From Okapia johnstoni (Eukaryota; Chordata; Mammalia; Artiodactyla; Giraffidae): a stretch of DNA of 64,000 nucleotides. The translations under genes were made by a program, and so were the position numbers. The stretch covers positions 48,612,001 through 48,676,000 of the forward strand of contig CM044320.1 in the NCBI GenBank assembly GCA_024291935.2. Direction: 5' to 3'. The notes beneath the pieces were generated by a model. It did no database searches, had not been told where the DNA came from, and was given only the letters and a program-made list of their open reading frames with translations. Below are positions 14,001-29,000 of this stretch, in pieces. Position 1 is the first letter of the stretch, and the number at the start of each line of letters is the position of its first letter.

Positions 14001-17000
14001 GGACTGGTTGGATCTCCTTGCAGTCCAAGGGACTCTCAAGAGTCTTTCCTAACACCACAGTTCAAAAGCATCAATTCTTTGGCGCTCAGCTTTCTTTATA
14101 GTCCAACTCTCACATCCATACATGACTAATGGAAAAACCATAGCCTTGACTAGACGGACCTTTGTTGGTAAAGTAATGTCTCTGCTTTTTAATATGCTGT
14201 CTAGGTTGATTATAGCTTTTCTTCTAAGGAACAAGCATCTTTTAATTTCATGGCTGCAGTCACCATCTGCAGTGATTTTGGAGCCCAAAAAATAAAGTTA
14301 GCCACTGTTTCCATTGTTTCCCCATCTATTTGCCATGCAGTGATGGGACTGGATGCCATGATCTTAGTTTCCTGAATGTTGAGTTTTAAGCCAACTTCTT
14401 CACTCTCCTCTTTCACTTTCATCAAGAGGCTCTTGAGTTCTTCTTTGCTTTCTGCCATAAGGGTGGTGTTATCTGCATATCTGAGGTTATTGACATTTCT
14501 CCTGGCAATCTTGATTCCAGCTTGTGCTTTATCCAGCCCAGCATTTCACATGATGTACTCTGCATGTAAGTTAAATAAGCAGGGTGACAATATACAGCCT
14601 TGACGTACTCCTTTTCCGATTTGGAACTAGTCTGTAGTTCCATGTCCAGTTCTAACTGTTGCTTCTTGACCTGCATACAGACTTCTCAAGAGGCAGGTCA
14701 GGTGGTCTGGTATTCCCATCTCTTTCAGAATTTTCCACAGTTTGTTGTGATCTGCTACTGCTGCTAAGTCGCTTCAGTTGTGTCTGACTCTGTGCGACCC
14801 CACAGACGGCAGCCCACCAGGTTCCCCCGTCCCTGGGATTCTCCAGGCAAGAACACTGGAGTGGGTTGCCATTGCCTTCTCCAATGCATGAAAGTGAAAA
14901 GTGAAAGTGAAGTCACTCAGTCGTGTCCGACTCTTAGCGACCTCATGGACTGCAGCCTACCAGGCTCCTCCATCTACACAGTCAAAAGGCTTTGGTGTAA
15001 TCAATAAAGCAGAAGTCGATGTTTTTCTGGAACTCTCTTGCTTTTTCAATGATCCAACGGATGTTGGCAAAAATCTATATTCATGAGCATGAAAATCATA
15101 ATGGCAGCCAACAGAGCTCATGCAGAAACATCCCTTACTACAGGATTCAAACTGGGCAGTGTGGTGGGGCAAGCCCAGACCTGGCTCTGCTAACAAGCCA
15201 TGACTACAGTCCATTAATGTAACTCTAGTGAGCTTTGGATTCTTTACCAGTAAAGAAAAACTGGAGATGGTTTACTTGCAAGGCTATTATAAGGATTAAA
15301 TGTGATAAAGCCTCTTTTCTGACACTTCACTGACCTTAAAAAATGACAGCTATCCATTAGTCTTTGTTTTGTTTATGGGCTGTGCAGCTTTAGGAAGACT
15401 ACTTTACATCTGAAATCTCAATTTCTCATATAAAAAACATGGAGTAACTAACACCTAAGGTTCTTATAAGACAAATGAGAATTTCTATGTAAATAATCTA
15501 TAGCTCACATTTTTGCTCCATACATTTTAGACTGGACTTCTCTATTGTTAAACAAGTTTTTAGAATAATACTCAAACCATTCATTTTAACTTCCTCCTGA
15601 CTCATTCACTGGTCACTGCTACAAGAGCAGAAAAAGGGAGTTAAGCTGAATTTTGCCATCTTTAATTCATAATAATAAATAATAGAAGAACAGGAAGGAA
15701 GTCTGGTTTAACAAAGTTTAAAAAACTTACCCTCTTCATTCTGAAGTTTTCTCATTTGTTCTTCAAGCGTTTTGTGGTCAAAGTGGAATGCTTCTAACAC
15801 TATCACTAGCAAACTGTTAAAAAATTTTTTACAGAAACATTCATTTGATTAATAGTATCATTTGACTCTTATAAGGAAAAATTAAAATTACTTTTACCTA
15901 TTTTAGGTATTTTTTTACTTTAACAAATCTTAGTATCAGCTCATTGATACAAATTAAAAGTAACTGGGATTATAGAAAGGTTATTTCAGAAAAGAATCCA
16001 AATTTACATTTCAAAAACAAAACAAAACTAAGAAGTTTGGCCATACCTGACACCCAACTTTTGATTGATTTGTCCTGCCTGTAAGACATGAATGAAATGT
16101 TTCAAGTAGTATACATATGCTGACCAAGAGAGATGTTTGCAAACAGCTCCAATAACTTCTGTGGCAGCAATGGTTATATTTTCATGCTGTAAAACAAATC
16201 AAGAGCATCAGTAAGAATAAGTATTTGCAAATAAAATACACATACACAGCTAACTTCATACAATAAAAATCTTAGATAGTAGGTGATAAGCAATTATAGA
16301 AAGGAAAGAATGCCCAAACTATGTTCAATAGTTTTCCTCTAGCTCTGGAAAAGCTCCTGTCCATTTCAAATGATATCTTCCTTTCATTAAAGGATTTAAC
16401 ACATTTTAGACTCTATTCCACTCAGACCTCCTTTATAGGTTCAAGCCTACAACTGTGAAGTATATTCAAGGTGTAAAAGTTGATAAGTGTCAAAGTTAAT
16501 GATAGATTGCACTGTTGAGCACTCATAAGAACAATGCTTTGGAGACAACTCTTTCAGACCTCGTGAAGAAGAGAAGCTGGATTTACTCTCATACCTTAAC
16601 TAGGAAAGTAGAGAAAAATATATGAAACAGTTTTCAGGCTTTGGACATCACTGTAGGACAGTGACCCCTGAGAGAAAGGAAACAAATGAAATGAGCCTTA
16701 TAACTACCCTCCGTTGATTGTGTGGGGATAACTGTGAGGCCATAGCACAGGAGAAGAAATCCCAAAAGAGACCTGTATCTCCTTGAGTTAAGGGGTCAGA
16801 GTTGAGGCTGTGGAGCTAGAGTCCATAGGGCAGAGTACCAGAGAGAAGAGAGTTACACAGAGAGAAAAGCTGCCCAGAGAAAAAGCCCCTTAAGCTTCAG
16901 CTGAGAACTGACCAGTACACACTGAGTAATGAAGAGATGAGGAGAGAACTACCAAAAAGGAAAAGATGCAACAATCATCAAAGACCATACAGGGACGAGA

Positions 17001-20000
17001 ATAGTTCATGTTCCTCTCAGCCAGAGTGAAAAACCTCACGATACATGGAGTACTGGGTATTCAGGTACTCAGAAGGTTAGTGCCTCAGTGGTAGGTTCAA
17101 ATGAGCATCACACTAAGGGCTACTCGTGCCTAACAGAGCTTAAAAGTGAACCTCAAAAGGACCAGACTACTCACAAGTAGCCTAACTGCATCTGAAAACA
17201 ATTCTCAGAAATACTTAAAGAAATACAAAAATACCCAGCACCTAGCAAAGTCAAATTTATGATGTCTGGCATTTGATAAATAATTACCAGGCATACAAAG
17301 AAGCTGAAAAATAAATCTAATGAGAAGAAAAATCAAACAGAAGCATAGCAATGACACAGATGACACAGCCCTGAAAACAACTGATATAGATGTATTGCAT
17401 ACGACCAAGAAGGGAGAGGAAAGCACAAGCATGTTAAGGAGACACATGCGAGGCATAAAAAAGGCCCAAAACTGAACTACAGAGATGGAAAAGACAATTC
17501 TGAGGGAAGATATAATGGATGGGATTAACAGTAGATTACATATGGCAGAAGGAAACACTAGTGAATTTGAAGACACAGTAATAGAAAAATGAAACCAAAT
17601 GAAACCCAGAAGGGAAAAAAAAAGCCTCAGTGAGTTATGGGATATGGGACAATTTGCAATAGCCTAATATATGATGTAATCTCCAAAGACAAGAAGGGGA
17701 ACCAAAAATATCTTTGAAAAAGTAATGGCCAAAAAAATTCAAAGTTTGACAAAGACTACAAATCCATAGATCCAAGAAGCTCAACCAACTCCAAGCACAG
17801 AACAGTAAGGCAGTAAGGCACCTGATAATCAAATGGCTTAAAACTAGTGATAAAGGAAAAATGGGCGGGGGGTGGGAGGGGGAGAGAGATGCTCCACTCA
17901 GAATAAAGGATGACTTCTTTTGAAAACAGTATAAATGAGAAGTCCGTTCGAAATATTCTTCAAGTATTAGGGAAAAAAATCCAAAACCTGTCAAACTAGA
18001 ATTCCATACCTAGAAACATTACCTTTCAAAAAAATAGATGAGAAAAGACAAACAAGAGCTGAAAGAATTCATTACCAGTAGACCTGCACTACAAAAAATT
18101 TAAAGAAAGTCTTCCTGTCAGTAGTAAAATGATACAGGGTGAGTATCTGGACCTACACAAAGGAATGAAGAACACTCAGAATTATAAACATGGAAACAAA
18201 TACAAAAAATCTTTTCTTTAAAGATTTCTTTGAAAGATAACTGATGGTTTGAAGCAAAAACAACAGTGTATTATGCGGTTTAAAGCTAACATACAGGTAA
18301 AACTTATGAAACAAAAATAGCACAAAGATAACTAACAGGCCAAAAGAGGTAAAATACAATCACTAAAAAAAATCGTTAATCCAACAGAAGCAGCAAAGGA
18401 GGAAAGAGAGGAAAAAATGGGACAAATGGAAAATAAAAAACAAGATCATAGATTTAAACCCAACCATATTAATAATCATTAAATGCAAATGGCCTAAAAC
18501 TAATCAAAACGCAGAGACGGTTTGATTGAGTAAAAAGGCAAGATTCAGCTATATATGCTATCTACAAGAAACCAACTTTAAAAGTAAAAGTAAAAATCAC
18601 AAATAGGTTAAAAACAATAGAAAGGTATACCAAACCAATGCCAACCAAAGCTAAATAGTTTATTTTTTCCACCTACACCTCTTTCCTGTTTTACTGCCAT
18701 CTAACTCTGAGGTGCTTACTGGCTCCTTAAACTGGAATTTAGGGACACATTCTTTTACCTACTTAGGAAATTTTTAAAAATTCTTTAAACATCCTGAAAA
18801 TACAGAGGAAACCTATCCTTGAACAAAATCATATAATCAAGTCACAAATCCTGCTATTAGGTCACTTAGACTTAAATATTTATCAAATCTTTACCACGTG
18901 CAGGCACTGTTCTTAGGCGCTGTGTCAGTTGCTCAGTTGAGTACAACTCTTTGCGATCCCATGGACTATATGTAGCCTGCCTGGCTCCTCTGTCCGTGGA
19001 ATTCTCCCGGCAAGAATATTGGAGTGGACTGCCATCTCCTTCTCCAGGGGATTTTCCTGACCTGGTTCTCCTGCATTGCAGGCGGATACTTTACTGTCTG
19101 AGCTACTAGGGAAACCCATTCTTAGGCATACGTAGTATAAAACTGAAGACATTCTGAGTTCAAATATAGCCTCTGACTGTATGTCTCTAAGAAAGTTATA
19201 TAACCTCACTTATTCTCAGTTTGCTGCTGCTAAGTCGCTTCAGTCGTGTCCGACTCTGTGCGACCCCATAGACGGCAGCTCACCAGGCTCCGCCGTCCCT
19301 AGGATTCTCCAGGCAAGAACACTGGAGTGGGTTGCCATTGCCTTCTCCAATGCATGAAAGTGAAACGTGAAAGTGAAGTCGCTCGGTCGTGTCTGATTCT
19401 CAGTTTACTCTCCTATAAAATAGCGGTAACAGTCCCTACCCCATAGGGTTGAGTTGCTGTGAGGATTAAATCAGAATTGTGCCTGTATCTGGTACAGTGC
19501 TGAAGAAAGGTAGCTATTATTTTATTTCATTTCTTATGAGCCATTTGGGAAAATAATGAGAATTAAGGCCTATGATACAAAAATAAAAGTATGACATCTT
19601 GGTGATGTGATCATTTCTGGGAAAGGAAATATTCTGTGGTTAGCCTTTGTGAGCTAATAATAGTGAACATAAAATAACAGCCACCATTTTTAGAGCATGT
19701 GCCTGGCACAATTTTAAGGGCTTTTATAAGATCTATTTTTTAAAGAACTATTTTAAGTCTCTAATTATGGTGAACAACATCAGTATGGATGCCATGAACT
19801 CCACCTACACTTTGCAGAAGTTCTGTCATGGTACAGGGAAAAATTTACTGGCTTCTACAGCCAAAGCCCTACCTTGAGCATTTTCTCATCAAAAACTGGT
19901 GCCATAGCATAAGGCATGATGTAATTCTGAAGAGATTTAGAAGACAGCACAACTTTGCCTTCCATCAGTTGTTTTGCCAGTTTCTTCAAGGCTCTTGCTC

Positions 20001-23000
20001 TTCTGTGGATCTATAAGTTAGATAAAATATAAATTAGTTACTGAATGAGCTCACCAACAACCAGCTCCATTTCAGTATCATATTCCTCTTCAATGAAAAG
20101 ATTAAAAGAGTGAAATACAGTCCATGTGTTACATGAGCAAACACCTGTGCCTTGATTTGTTTCCAGAGACATAATGCATAGCATTTCTTTACCAATGAAT
20201 ACTAGAGCATTTAAACTTCTTAGCAAATGGCAGAGAAAGGTGACACTATTATTACGGCTTGTGATACCACCAAGCAAACAAGCATGTCCTATGCAAATAT
20301 GATGACCACAAAGACCCACGAGAAGCTCAAAACTTTTTGGAAAATTAAAATATATCTTTTAAAATGAGAACTGTTGAAATGTTTGTTTCAAAGACAAGGG
20401 GGAAAAAACACCAGAATTGTCTTCTACCTGAATGTGCTTCATATTCTCAAAGAAGTCCATTTCTGGATCATGGCAATCAATAAGCTGAACCAAGTCTTTA
20501 AATTCTGGTTGATTTGGAAAGGTTTGAATTAAACAGGAAAGCAGTGTGGTATAATCCTGTTGAATACTCTGCAAATATCAAGTTAAGAAAAAAAATTTTT
20601 TTTTTTAAGAATTTGATTAAGTAATACAAAGAAACACCAAAAAGTCATTCAATTTTTTAAAAAAGTAAAACATTCCCAATGTAAAAACAAACTACATAAA
20701 ATCAGAAATGATTGCTCTCTTCTCCGTTCCCACTCCCCTGTTAAAAGTCTGGTGAGTATTTATACAATCAGGTATTTTAATTAAGTGTACTGAAGCTGAC
20801 TGCTTTTCCACAAATTATAGTAGAAGTGCAGGAAAACAAAACAAAAACCCACAGATAACAAGTACTTAATTGCAAACCCCAATACCTCTGTCTGGCTCTT
20901 CAATCCTTTCCTCAGTTTCTCCAGGAGAGAACGATGAATGATTTCTCTATATTCTTTTTCTGTGACATTCAAAGCAGCAAGCTTTTTGATGATATTCATC
21001 AAGCACATGCTTGCACTATCACTTAAAGACATGTCTCCTAACTGGACACAGGAAAAAGCCCAAATTATACTGTTCAATAACTGTAATATGGACTATTATT
21101 TCCCAAATAACATTTAGCCACTCTTCTGTATAAAACTCTCTACTAAGAAATGTCCCACAGGTACTTCACACTTAAGGAAGAATATAGGGGTGTGAGGAAC
21201 ACAGTAAGTGACTTGGAAAAAATCACGCTTACTGAGAAGGGTTGGTTATTTGAGAAAATACTATGAGATGTACTTTTGTAAAATCACTGATTTTGTCTTT
21301 TGAAATTTGGTATTTTATACATCATGGGTTGTTTTTCTTTCTCCCCCCACTTTTAATTGAAGTATGAGATACACTTTTTAATTAGCTTTATTTCTCAAAG
21401 CAAAGAGAATAAAAGGTTCCCTAAAGCCAGTTTCAATATTCAAAATCAGCTGTTCACTTAGAATGACAGAGTTGGCTGGTATAATTCTGCTTAGCTGCTC
21501 CAGAGTTCCTCATTTATAAAGAAGGTAGGTTGTAAGTGTAGAAAAGTATTCTCAACTACGCCAACCAGGCAGTGATTCAGAATCCCTCATGTTGAATTTT
21601 GATAAGATATATGAAGAATGAGCCCCAAATGGGGAGATTACTTTTTCCTCTATTACTTAATCCTTAATATTTGACAAATAACTATAAAATACCACAAAAG
21701 ATTACTGATACCATTACATAGTTAACTATTAAGCAAGGGTTTCATTTTCCCTATTTTTGAAATTTAATTCATTTTAGCAACATGGCGCTTAATATATAGC
21801 TCCAAACCTTTTTATTTCTTCTACTGTATCAATAAAAGAGGGCAACTGTCAAATAATATAGCTATTTAACTTAAAAAAATTGATATTTAACTGACACATT
21901 ATGAAATTTACCCTTTTAAGTTGTATAATTCAATGGTTTTCAGTATATTCCAAAGGGTTTTTTTTTTTTTTTCCCAAAGGTTTTATAACCAAGACCACTA
22001 TCTAATTTTAGAAAAATTTTACCATCCCCAAAGGAAATTTTGTACCCATTATAATACAGTCACTCATTCTTCATTTCTTTCTCCCCTCACAGCTCCTGAT
22101 AACCACTAATTTATTTTCTGTCTCTGTGAATTTTCCCATTCTAATACACAGCTTTTGACTTTTCAAAGTGCTTCCACATACATTATTTTTTCAAAATATC
22201 TGCCTTTCATATCATGACAATAACAGTACAGTCTTTGCTAAACTAAATATTGTGCAACTAAAAGAAATTTTATACTAAAAATCCCATCCCCCTCAAAAAC
22301 CAAATTAAGAAATTAGGTTATACGGTTGTACTGTCAAAACAATAAAAAACAATCCACAAATTTTTACTATAAAAAACCTACCTCCATGTTATAGAAACAA
22401 TTATGCATAACTGGAATTAGGTAGTTAATGTCCACAGTTTGCATCTCTTTAATGTAAGAGGTAATGGTCTGGAACGCCGAGAAGCGAACATCAAAGTTGA
22501 TATCATCAAGATGTCTTTGATCAAAGGCGTTAAGCTACAAGAAATGCCAGTGACACCATATAAATGAAGGTATATAAATCTTAAATAAGGAAAATAATAA
22601 TAGTTTTGAAGCAAAAGAGACTTAAGATTTTCTTTCTTACCTTAACAACATCAGTAATATATGTTAATCCACTCTCAAAATCAGAAAGGGTCTAAAAGGA
22701 ATGAAAGCAGTATATTATTAGTGAATACAACCTTAACTTTTCTGCTCCCCATCCCCTTTGATTCCCTGTCTGCACTCAAAAATATATGGAAACATCATAC
22801 TGGCACCAAGAAAGCTGCTAATATGGATTCCATGTCATAGTTACCTGGAAAACTGTACAAAGCAACTGTCTTGACAACTTGTTCTTAATAACTGAGAAGA
22901 GCTTTGCTAGAGGCTTGAGGAAGCTTGTAGGCTCCAGACAATGTTTCAACAGGTTTTGTATTGTCACCAGAATGTCAATTTCTGTATCCTTAAGAAGTAA

Positions 23001-26000
23001 TAACATTGAGAGAGATCATATTTCAGTAATTCAGAAAACCGGTCATGTTGTTTTTAATATATTACAGCACAGAAAACAAATAAATATGTGTAACAAGTAA
23101 AAGTAGTAGTAATTAGAAAAGTTATTTTATGGTCTGTTAAAAGTTCTTAACATTTTAACTTGACCAAAAACCCATTATAGTGTCCATCAACAGTTTCTTC
23201 CTTTAGTTCTAATAGAAAATATGCATGGTTTTAAAACATAATTTCTTCTGTTTTCTAGTCAAAAAAGAAACAAAGAAAAGGAACTTGCTGACAAAAAACA
23301 CACACTTTCGATTGTGCAGAAATGTGTGGTCTTCTAAAATTGAATTACTACATGGGAAGAGTCATCTAGTATAACTACTAAGGCTTTATAAATGAGTGTG
23401 AGAAATGGGGAGACTCTTCTAAAAAATAAAGACTAAACTAGGGTTTGAAAATCATACCCGAGACTCTCAGTAATGTGTGAATACGTGTGAATATGAAAAC
23501 AGTCTGACTTTTCATTCAGTTTGCCATTCATAGTTAAGATCACTATCATTCATATTTAAGATTAATGCACACCTCAGGTTCCAGATTTGTTATTGATCAA
23601 AGTCCGAGAGGGAGAAAAAACCCTGAAATGGATTAGAAGCTAAACAAAGAGGTGAGACTTTTACTGTAATAGTAGATGATGAAGTCTTCACTTTCTTGCC
23701 TGCCTTCATTTCTTTCTTTCCCAATTTTTCTCCCCTGTTTTCAATTTTATATTTCTTTATGAAGTCTTCTCATAAATACTCTGAGACAAATATCTCACAG
23801 ACTCTAACCAATAAAATTATTTTTCACAAATAAACCTAATAATAAACTGTCACTTCAAAGACAAATAACTGCTGTGAATTCATACCTGAGCAACACTGCC
23901 ACGGTAGAGGAACGGCAGGAGCAGTGTAATGAGCAGAGAACTTTGTTCTTTTTCTTTCACAAACTTGCTGATCCTGGAGAACGAAAAACAAATGGGATAG
24001 GTAAGGAAGATATGTAAGATAAGAATATTTCCCAAGAAGTTAAACTTTTTGTAGAAAAACATCAGTGAGGAAGGACCCAGGCAGCTTGTAACTATGTGAA
24101 CATGTGTAAAAAGTTTAATTCAGTTTTTGAACAGTGCCCACTCTCCCTCCATCTTCAGGTTGGTGGCTACCATTCCGTTGTTCTTGTTACATCTGACTGT
24201 GCATTGGTAATTGCTTATTTTGCAAGGAAATAACATTTTTAAGTGTTGAGATTTGTTTTAGGCTTTATATACATTTCAATTTAACTTCCACAAAAGCCGT
24301 ATAATGTAGGAATTATTAACCCCACTTTGCCCAGAGAAAACTGAGGCTCAAGAGAAACTGGTGTTACACAGAAAGGAAGTGGCAGAGCAGGTCTTTCAAA
24401 CCCTGGTCTTTATGGTGCTAATAATCATCATCATCTCACTACCACGTAGCCTATGATAAAATGTAATAAGTATATTTGATGTGGTTTCCCGTTCTGCATA
24501 AGTATAGAAATATATAAGTTAGAAATATTTAAAAGAAGTTCCTGGAAGATTTAACACATCATTTTCTGTTGTTACTGAAAGTAACAGAAAAAATAAACTT
24601 TTAACAACTAAGTCCTGCAACAATTTAGAGTTTAAGATATAACCATTCTGGGAGAATTGCCTGGCGGTCTAATGGTTATGACTCCATGCCTCCACTGCAG
24701 GGGGCAAAGGTTTGATCCCTGGTCGGGGAACTACAATCCACATGGCATGGTCCATCCCCCCACAAAAAAGACAGAATCATTTTGTGCACTCAGATTTACC
24801 AACCAGACACTTTATAGAAATCACAGTTACCTACTACCAGGTCTAGTAGTATATAGAGAATTTTAAAAAAAATCTTTAAAAACCCTTGCAAGATCTTGAC
24901 TCTTAAAAAAAACAAACATAGCAACCTGCTCTTTTAAATTAGGTATTTTTATCAATCATACTAAAAAACTACAATTTTATGATCTCACATAATTCAAAAC
25001 CTTAAGTGAACCAAATACGCAAAGGCTAATAAAGCAAATCTATTAGTCTACCTTAGAATTTTGAAAACTCTGTTATCTTTTATAATAAAGACAGATGCCA
25101 TAAGAGGTCTATTCCAGCAAAGAAAAAGAATTTTACATAAACTTAAAACTGGAGGACGTTTAAAATACTGAAAACCTTTTTAGGTTTAACCTAAAACCTT
25201 TAACCTAAACCTTGCTAAAGCAAATGAAAAACCAAATATAATTAAAAAAATTAAAATCACAAGTTATAACATTACCTTTTAAGGACCGAATAGACCACTT
25301 ACTTTGAAAGAATGCCAAGTTCCTTACTGACTTGTGCTCTATTCTTCTTCTTTTTCAACTTTTCTGCACTTATTGTGGTTTTGCTGAGATACTGGAGAAT
25401 AGCAGGTACATGAGGTAGAATTAATCGTCCTCCTATTGTGATAGACTCTGAAATAAAGATAAATGTACTGATTTTAATTAACTACACTCTTAAAAGATAA
25501 CTGTACAATATCTTCGCAATGCCAGAAAAGGCAGGCCTCAATTACCATGAAAATTTCATACATTTCAACCTCCAAGATTAAATAAATTTCTTCTTAGTCA
25601 AAACATCTATGTTGTTATTCAGTCACTAAGTCATGTCTGACCCTTTGCGACCCCATGGACTGCGGCATGCCAGGCTTCCTTTATCATTATCTAAATTGAA
25701 AATCTGGTAAGAGACCCTTGAGGTTTTATTTAAACCACTTTCAGTAGCATGAAAAGAACTGTTAGGATAATATAGTAAGAAGAATTCAGAGACATGACAG
25801 TGGAAATCATTCGATAATGGCCTAGAGGACAGTTGAGCTTTCTGGAGTGTAAATAATCTGCATTTCTAACTACTGCAAAGAAAATTCTGCCAAGCTGCCA
25901 AGTCGCTTCAGTCGTGTCCGACTCTGTGTGACCCCTAGACGGCAGCCCACCAGACCCCGCCGTCCCTGGGATTCTCCAGGCAAGAACACTGGAGTGGGTT

Positions 26001-29000
26001 GCCATTTCCTTCTCCAGTGCATGAAAGTGAAAAGTGAAAGTGAAGTCGCTCAGTTGTGTCCGACTCTTTGCGACCCCATGGACTGCAGCCTACCAGGCTC
26101 CTCCGTCCATGGGATTTTCCAGGCAAGAGTACTGGAGTGGGGTGCCATCAAAACTGAATTATTAGGTATTTAATTAATCTAGGTATCAATTCCTAGAGAA
26201 GAGAAACTCTCTTAATAGCCTAGATTATCTGAAGAGTCAGATTCTATTGACTTTTTCATTCTGAGGGTACAAATGATACCTCAAAAGTAGAAGAACTCTT
26301 TGCTCTGTACAGCTTACATACCATCTGCACTTTCTGTGTATACACATCCTGTCACCGGCAAGCTCAAAACTGCTTCTGAGGGTTCAAAATCTGGAAGGCT
26401 AAGAAGGTCGTCAGCTATTTCCATCACAAGACTAGCTGTGGCTTCAGAGAGGTTCTTTGCTGAGAGAATCGCAAAAACATTGGTCAGGATATCACATTCT
26501 GGGTGCCCAGGTTTCTGTTTAGCCAGGAAACAGAAATATCTGCAAGAAGAAACATTCAAACAGTCACCTTCTTTCTCAATATGTTTATTTCTAAAAACAT
26601 GTTCCTTATGGATTTTCAGAGTTTAATGAAGATATATGTGTATGTGTGCAGATGAATGCTAGCTAATAAGGTTACTCAGAAGGGAAATTACTTTAAAATC
26701 TGATGGATAATAATTCTAGGCACCATACAAACACTGTATTATCTTGACACTTTATGTATATTTCTCTTTTTATGTATATGTTAATCTTCATAACATCTCT
26801 ATGTTATGGTGGTATGCTTACCTGTACATTACAGATGCAGAAACAGAACTGTCCAAAGTCACTGAGCTAATAAGTAGTAAAACTGAGCTTTGAACTGGTA
26901 GTTTTAAGAGAAATGTACTAAAGACAGGCTATTTTTCAATTATAAGCCTCCTAGAATGTGAATGCTTATACACTCACATAAAAACCAATGTACTACAACA
27001 TGAAAATTAGGAGTACAGACCACAGGTCAAATAAACTGATCTAAGTTTGCTGATCTAAGATATGCAACATTCAGACTAGGATCATTTGTGAAAGGAAAGG
27101 TGATGAACCCATCCCCAATAATGTAAGTCTCAGACAAACAATGCCCCAAAGAGCAGGGAACACAAAAGCTTTCTAGCTACACATAAACCAGCAATTGTTT
27201 TATAGCCAGAGAAGAGATGCGATCCTAACAATCAGTAGGAAGGTCAAACTGAAAAAATTCAAATAGTTTGGCTTTACCAATTCATCATCACTGGAAAAAG
27301 AGCTCAAGCACTTGAACATGTTTAGTCATGACAAACTCAAAGAAAAGTTCTAAGAGGTTATATTCATACATCTTTGTCCAATAGATACTGGGGACAGTGT
27401 GGGCAGGCACCAAGCAAGACAGTTTACATATTATCATCTCTATGGTCAACGAGAGAGAAACTGTAGAAGAGAATGAAATGGCATCCAGTGATGTGGCTCT
27501 ATCCTTGATGAGGACCTAATTAACATAAAAACGGAATCACTATTGTAAAGTCTTCTTCGGTGAAAGTCCTTCATACCTTATTTGTGTAACAATGATACAA
27601 CTATAAAACACTTCTCAAGTATGCCTACGAAGTGCTACTTATAAATGTCCAATGAAAAAACAAGATATGAAATAGCTTTATTCAACTGAGAATTAAAAGA
27701 GCCCTTCTGACAGTAAAGACAAAATAGGCTTTCCTGAGGAAGACAATGTCAAGGTATTCAGTTTGTTTTTGAAGACTACTTAATGACATGGGGAAATGTT
27801 CATGACAAAGTATACATGAAAACACAAAATCAAAAGATAGCTATATGGTCTGATCCCAATTTTGTAAAAACTGATTTTTTTAAAATCAAGATTTTAACAT
27901 CACTGAATCAATGATAAAACACATTTTCTTTTATTCTATCTTTTGTTCTTCAAAATAGATAGGACAAACTAACTTAAGTCTGCTTCCATCACTCTTCAGT
28001 AAATATGCATTTAGTTTGTAACATAGCATCTCTGAACCATCAGTTGATGAAGGTTCTGTTAATGGCTCATAATGTCCATAAAAGGATACTGACTTGTGAC
28101 CATGAGTGCTGCATGCAAATTTAGATAGCATTTTATAAAGAATAGAAGAAAATGACCAAGAAAATCTAGGAAACCTATGAAATTTTTCAAGTGGGAATTG
28201 AGAAAAAGATTAGAATGCCAATTACAAATCAGCTTTTACTGACCTATTTCATTTTATATCTATACATAGATACACATGTAAAAGCATTTTTCCTGGATCA
28301 CACTATACCTATTATTCAGCAAATTGCACTTTTCTTTAAACTATGGATTTCGAGATTCAACTGCTTTAATCTCTTTAACTGCACTAAACATAGTTCACTA
28401 TGTGGAAAGAGCATAAATGACACTATTAGTTCCCTTTATTAGTTTTGACTAGATTAGTCTAAAACACCGCCATTTTTAAAGGTACAAAAGAAAAATTTTA
28501 CCTTGCATTTCTGCACCAGATACTAATTAGTTTCAGTAGAGGAGTAGGAGAATACTGACTTTCAGATCCAAGCCTGCTGATCTAGATACAAAATAAAAAC
28601 AATACAAGGTAAGAACATATATAGACTTGAAGTAAAAAATCAAACAACTGAAAAGCAGAACAAGAACAGAAGCCACACGAGGATAAAAGAGCCAAGAGAT
28701 AGAGATGAATATTTAAAGGACAAAGTGAACAGTGAGCAACTGTGCCTAAGGCCAAGTCTCTGCTACAGTCTTACCTATAACTACACCAGTTATCATCACC
28801 AAGTGGGGACAACCAGAGAAATCAAACAAGGGAATATGCAACAAAAATCCCGGTGTATTTTCCTCATGCTTGTCAAAACCCAGAGGCATACCATGTGAGG
28901 TGCTACAGAAGTTATTTGGCATTTGCTTAAGAGACACAGTCATATTCAAATTAGCCTTAAGTATAAATGCTAGTATACCCCAGAAACTAGCTCTCGAGCT

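Noticed and set aside
14049..14676. Minus-strand open frames with reverse-transcriptase-like residues
   Set aside because: They belong to the 5'-truncated BovB LINE, are broken between frames and are not a host gene.
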